From assembly GCA_003354225.1 (NCBI GenBank), contig PIVH01000509.1, forward strand, positions 1 through 5,565: a stretch of DNA of 5,565 nucleotides, read 5' to 3'. Positions 5,503 through 5,565 of the stretch are shown here, one piece after another. The notes beneath the pieces are model-generated. The model had not been told where the DNA came from, did not search any database, and saw only the letters and a program-made list of their open reading frames with translations. Every line of letters starts with the position of its first letter. Within the stretch, counting starts at the first letter, position 1. Origin of the DNA: Globobulimina sp. (lineage: Eukaryota > Foraminifera > Rotaliida). Both the position numbers and the translations under genes were made by a program.

Positions 5503-5565
5503 CTCAATGATGGACTAGATAATATAATCGCAGATATATGGCAATTATGATTGACGTCATAGATC
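5447..5565 (+). repeat. Terminal direct repeat, right copy
   Basis: This is an exact copy of bases 1-119, so the sequence closes on itself as a 5446-bp circle. If this were a linear genomic Ngaro-like element, the right copy would be the internal A2 repeat and a further B copy would be expected beyond the window. The window stops exactly at the end of the match, so the repeat may in reality be longer. Confidence 0.95.

Larger units (their letters stand above)
1..5565 (+). mobile_element. Tyrosine-recombinase retrotransposon (DIRS/Ngaro-like), circular unit of 5446 bp
   Basis: The window holds, in order, a small ORF of unknown function, a Gag-like ORF, an RT-RNase H ORF and a tyrosine recombinase ORF, all on the + strand. 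The combination of RT-RNase H with a YR defines the DIRS order of retrotransposons. No DDE integrase, aspartic protease, methyltransferase or hydrolase domain is visible. DIRS and PAT elements usually carry a methyltransferase between RNase H and YR, whereas Ngaro and VIPER-like elements usually lack it, so the latter are the better match. The ends repeat each other exactly for 119 bp, so the true element termini cannot be placed. All four reading frames are intact, which suggests a young or active copy. Confidence is high for the order and moderate for the Ngaro-like placement. Confidence 0.9.

Noticed and set aside
1-5565. Alternative genetic code
   Set aside because: TAG, TGA and TAA all end ORFs at sensible protein ends, and no in-frame stop interrupts a conserved domain.
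1-5565. tRNA, rRNA or CRISPR features
   Set aside because: No cloverleaf, rRNA-like segment or regularly spaced repeat array was seen on either strand.

Overview
This window is a compact four-ORF tyrosine-recombinase (YR) retrotransposon, of the DIRS/Ngaro type, from an unidentified eukaryote and probably a protist. All four ORFs are on the + strand. The diagnostic pair is an RT-RNase H polyprotein with a YLDD active site and a separate YR protein with the R...HxxR...Y residues, which takes the place of the DDE integrase found in LTR elements. I see no methyltransferase domain, which DIRS and PAT elements usually carry. That absence, together with the direct repeat at the ends, points to Ngaro/VIPER-like relatives; the exact clade is inference. 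The ORFs close with TAG, TGA, TGA and TAA, and glutamine codons are ordinary, so the standard nuclear code fits. The sequence is AT-rich and the coding strand is A-rich. The host cannot be named from the sequence.

Layout: 1-173 is a structured leader. 174-677 is a small glutamine-rich ORF of unknown function with an NLS-like patch. 780-1913 is a Gag-like protein with a coiled coil and a C-terminal Cys/His finger. 2077-4023 is RT-RNase H. 4166-5215 is the YR. 5216-5446 is a non-coding region with a large nested inverted repeat. 5447-5565 repeats bases 1-119 exactly. The window therefore reads as one circular unit of 5446 bp opened at an arbitrary point, either a circular DNA intermediate or an assembly-graph circle created by split direct repeats.

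How the parts would work together: Gag packages the RNA, RT-RNase H copies it into DNA, and the YR recombines a circular product into the genome without a target-site duplication. This is the established model for the group and is not shown by this sequence.

The most unusual signal is that each of the four ORFs is preceded by a T-rich polypyrimidine tract, and the first AG after that tract sits at or within a few bases of the ORF start. Three of the four also carry TCTA beside the tract. This looks like four separate mRNA 5' ends, made by spliced-leader or alternative cis-splicing or by repeated T-rich/TCTA promoters, and not one polycistronic Gag-Pol message. It would also explain why the RT ORF is open well upstream of its first in-frame ATG.
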